Shown here: positions 63,884-64,000 of the stretch, in pieces
Layout: each line of letters opens with the position of its first letter
Numbering within the stretch: the stretch's first letter is position 1
From: Stentor coeruleus
Lineage: Eukaryota > Ciliophora > Heterotrichea > Heterotrichida > Stentoridae
NCBI GenBank assembly: GCA_001970955.1
Contig: MPUH01000179.1
Span: 1 to 64,000 of the forward strand
Direction of reading: 5' to 3'
DNA length: 64,000 bases
Notes under the pieces: generated by a model
What the model was told of the DNA's origin: nothing
Databases searched by the model: none
Seen by the model: only the letters and a program-made list of their open reading frames with translations
Made by a program: the position numbers and the translations under genes

Positions 63884-64000
63884 ATGACTGAGGACTACGA
63901 ATCAGCATCTTCTAAAAGAGGTAGATGGACAAAAGAGGAGCAAAACCTCTTCAATCTAGCCTTTCAATGGCATGGTAAAGACTGGAAAAAGCTTTCAGAA
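63884..64000 (+). CDS. Myb/SANT-domain protein (5' end only)
   Basis: 39 codons from the ATG at 63884 before the window ends. After a short acidic start (MTEDYESASSKR) comes GRWTKEEQNLFNLAFQWHG, with the conserved Trp residues (RW and DWKKLSE) of a Myb/SANT repeat. Probably a DNA- or chromatin-binding protein. The rest is outside the window, so repeat number is unknown. Confidence 0.75.
   Translation, partial: MTEDYESASSKRGRWTKEEQNLFNLAFQWHGKDWKKLSE

Noticed and set aside
1-64000. Transposons, reverse transcriptases, CRISPR arrays, rRNA or tRNA genes, telomere repeats
   Set aside because: Looked for characteristic motifs and repeats by eye on both strands; none found.

Overview
The window looks like macronuclear DNA of a heterotrich ciliate, most likely Stentor coeruleus. 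It is AT-rich and gene-dense, and TAA, TAG and TGA all act as stops, so the standard code applies. Several genes are interrupted only by 15-nt introns. Ten were found by joining reading frames (one is a candidate): all start GTA, nine end TAG and one CAG, and all carry an A at intron position 10. Tiny 15-nt introns with the standard code are the published hallmark of Stentor; the species name is an inference.

Layout. 1-8.2 kb: a duplicated block holding members of a large multi-pass membrane protein family (TmcB/TmcC-like helical repeats plus a PAS-like domain), each divergent from a FYVE-type zinc-finger gene. One FYVE copy and one membrane-protein fragment are dead, and a 71-nt tandem duplication breaks the frame of the second membrane-protein gene. 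8.6-16 kb: the intact FYVE/coiled-coil/CaaX gene, a Sec14-like gene and small unknown genes. 16-25 kb: a P4-ATPase flippase, a PXMP4/PMP24-like peroxisomal protein, a zinc-finger coiled-coil protein and a GOLD-domain protein. 25.4-29.7 kb: a third TmcB/PAS gene, crossing an assembly join. 31-38 kb: two paralogous methyltransferases around an MFS transporter and an EF-hand protein, then a multi-pass membrane protein. 38.6-42.8 kb: a fourth full-length TmcB/PAS gene. 43-52.3 kb: a C2H2-like protein, an MGCC-anchored coiled coil, an ML-domain secreted protein, a C2-like coiled coil, a FAM135-type lipase and small genes. 52.3-64 kb: an ORP (PH plus ORD), an eIF4G-like scaffold with a PAM2-like motif, a tandem C2H2-like pair, a single QALGGH finger protein, a coiled coil, a DUF1015 protein and the start of a Myb/SANT gene.

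There is no sign of operons; genes lie on both strands, some only 40-110 nt apart. Several products handle or bind membrane lipids (flippase, ORP, Sec14, FYVE, ML, FAM135 lipase, acylated or prenylated coiled coils). The TmcB/PAS family is the largest presence: four genes and one fragment, about 17 kb in all.

Two features cut across the window. First, coding-strand composition flips at gene borders: 5' flanks are C-rich and G-poor, 3' flanks are G/T-rich and C-poor. Second, single Ns at 29058 and 61720 sit between duplicated flanks, so they are unmerged contig ends rather than biology.
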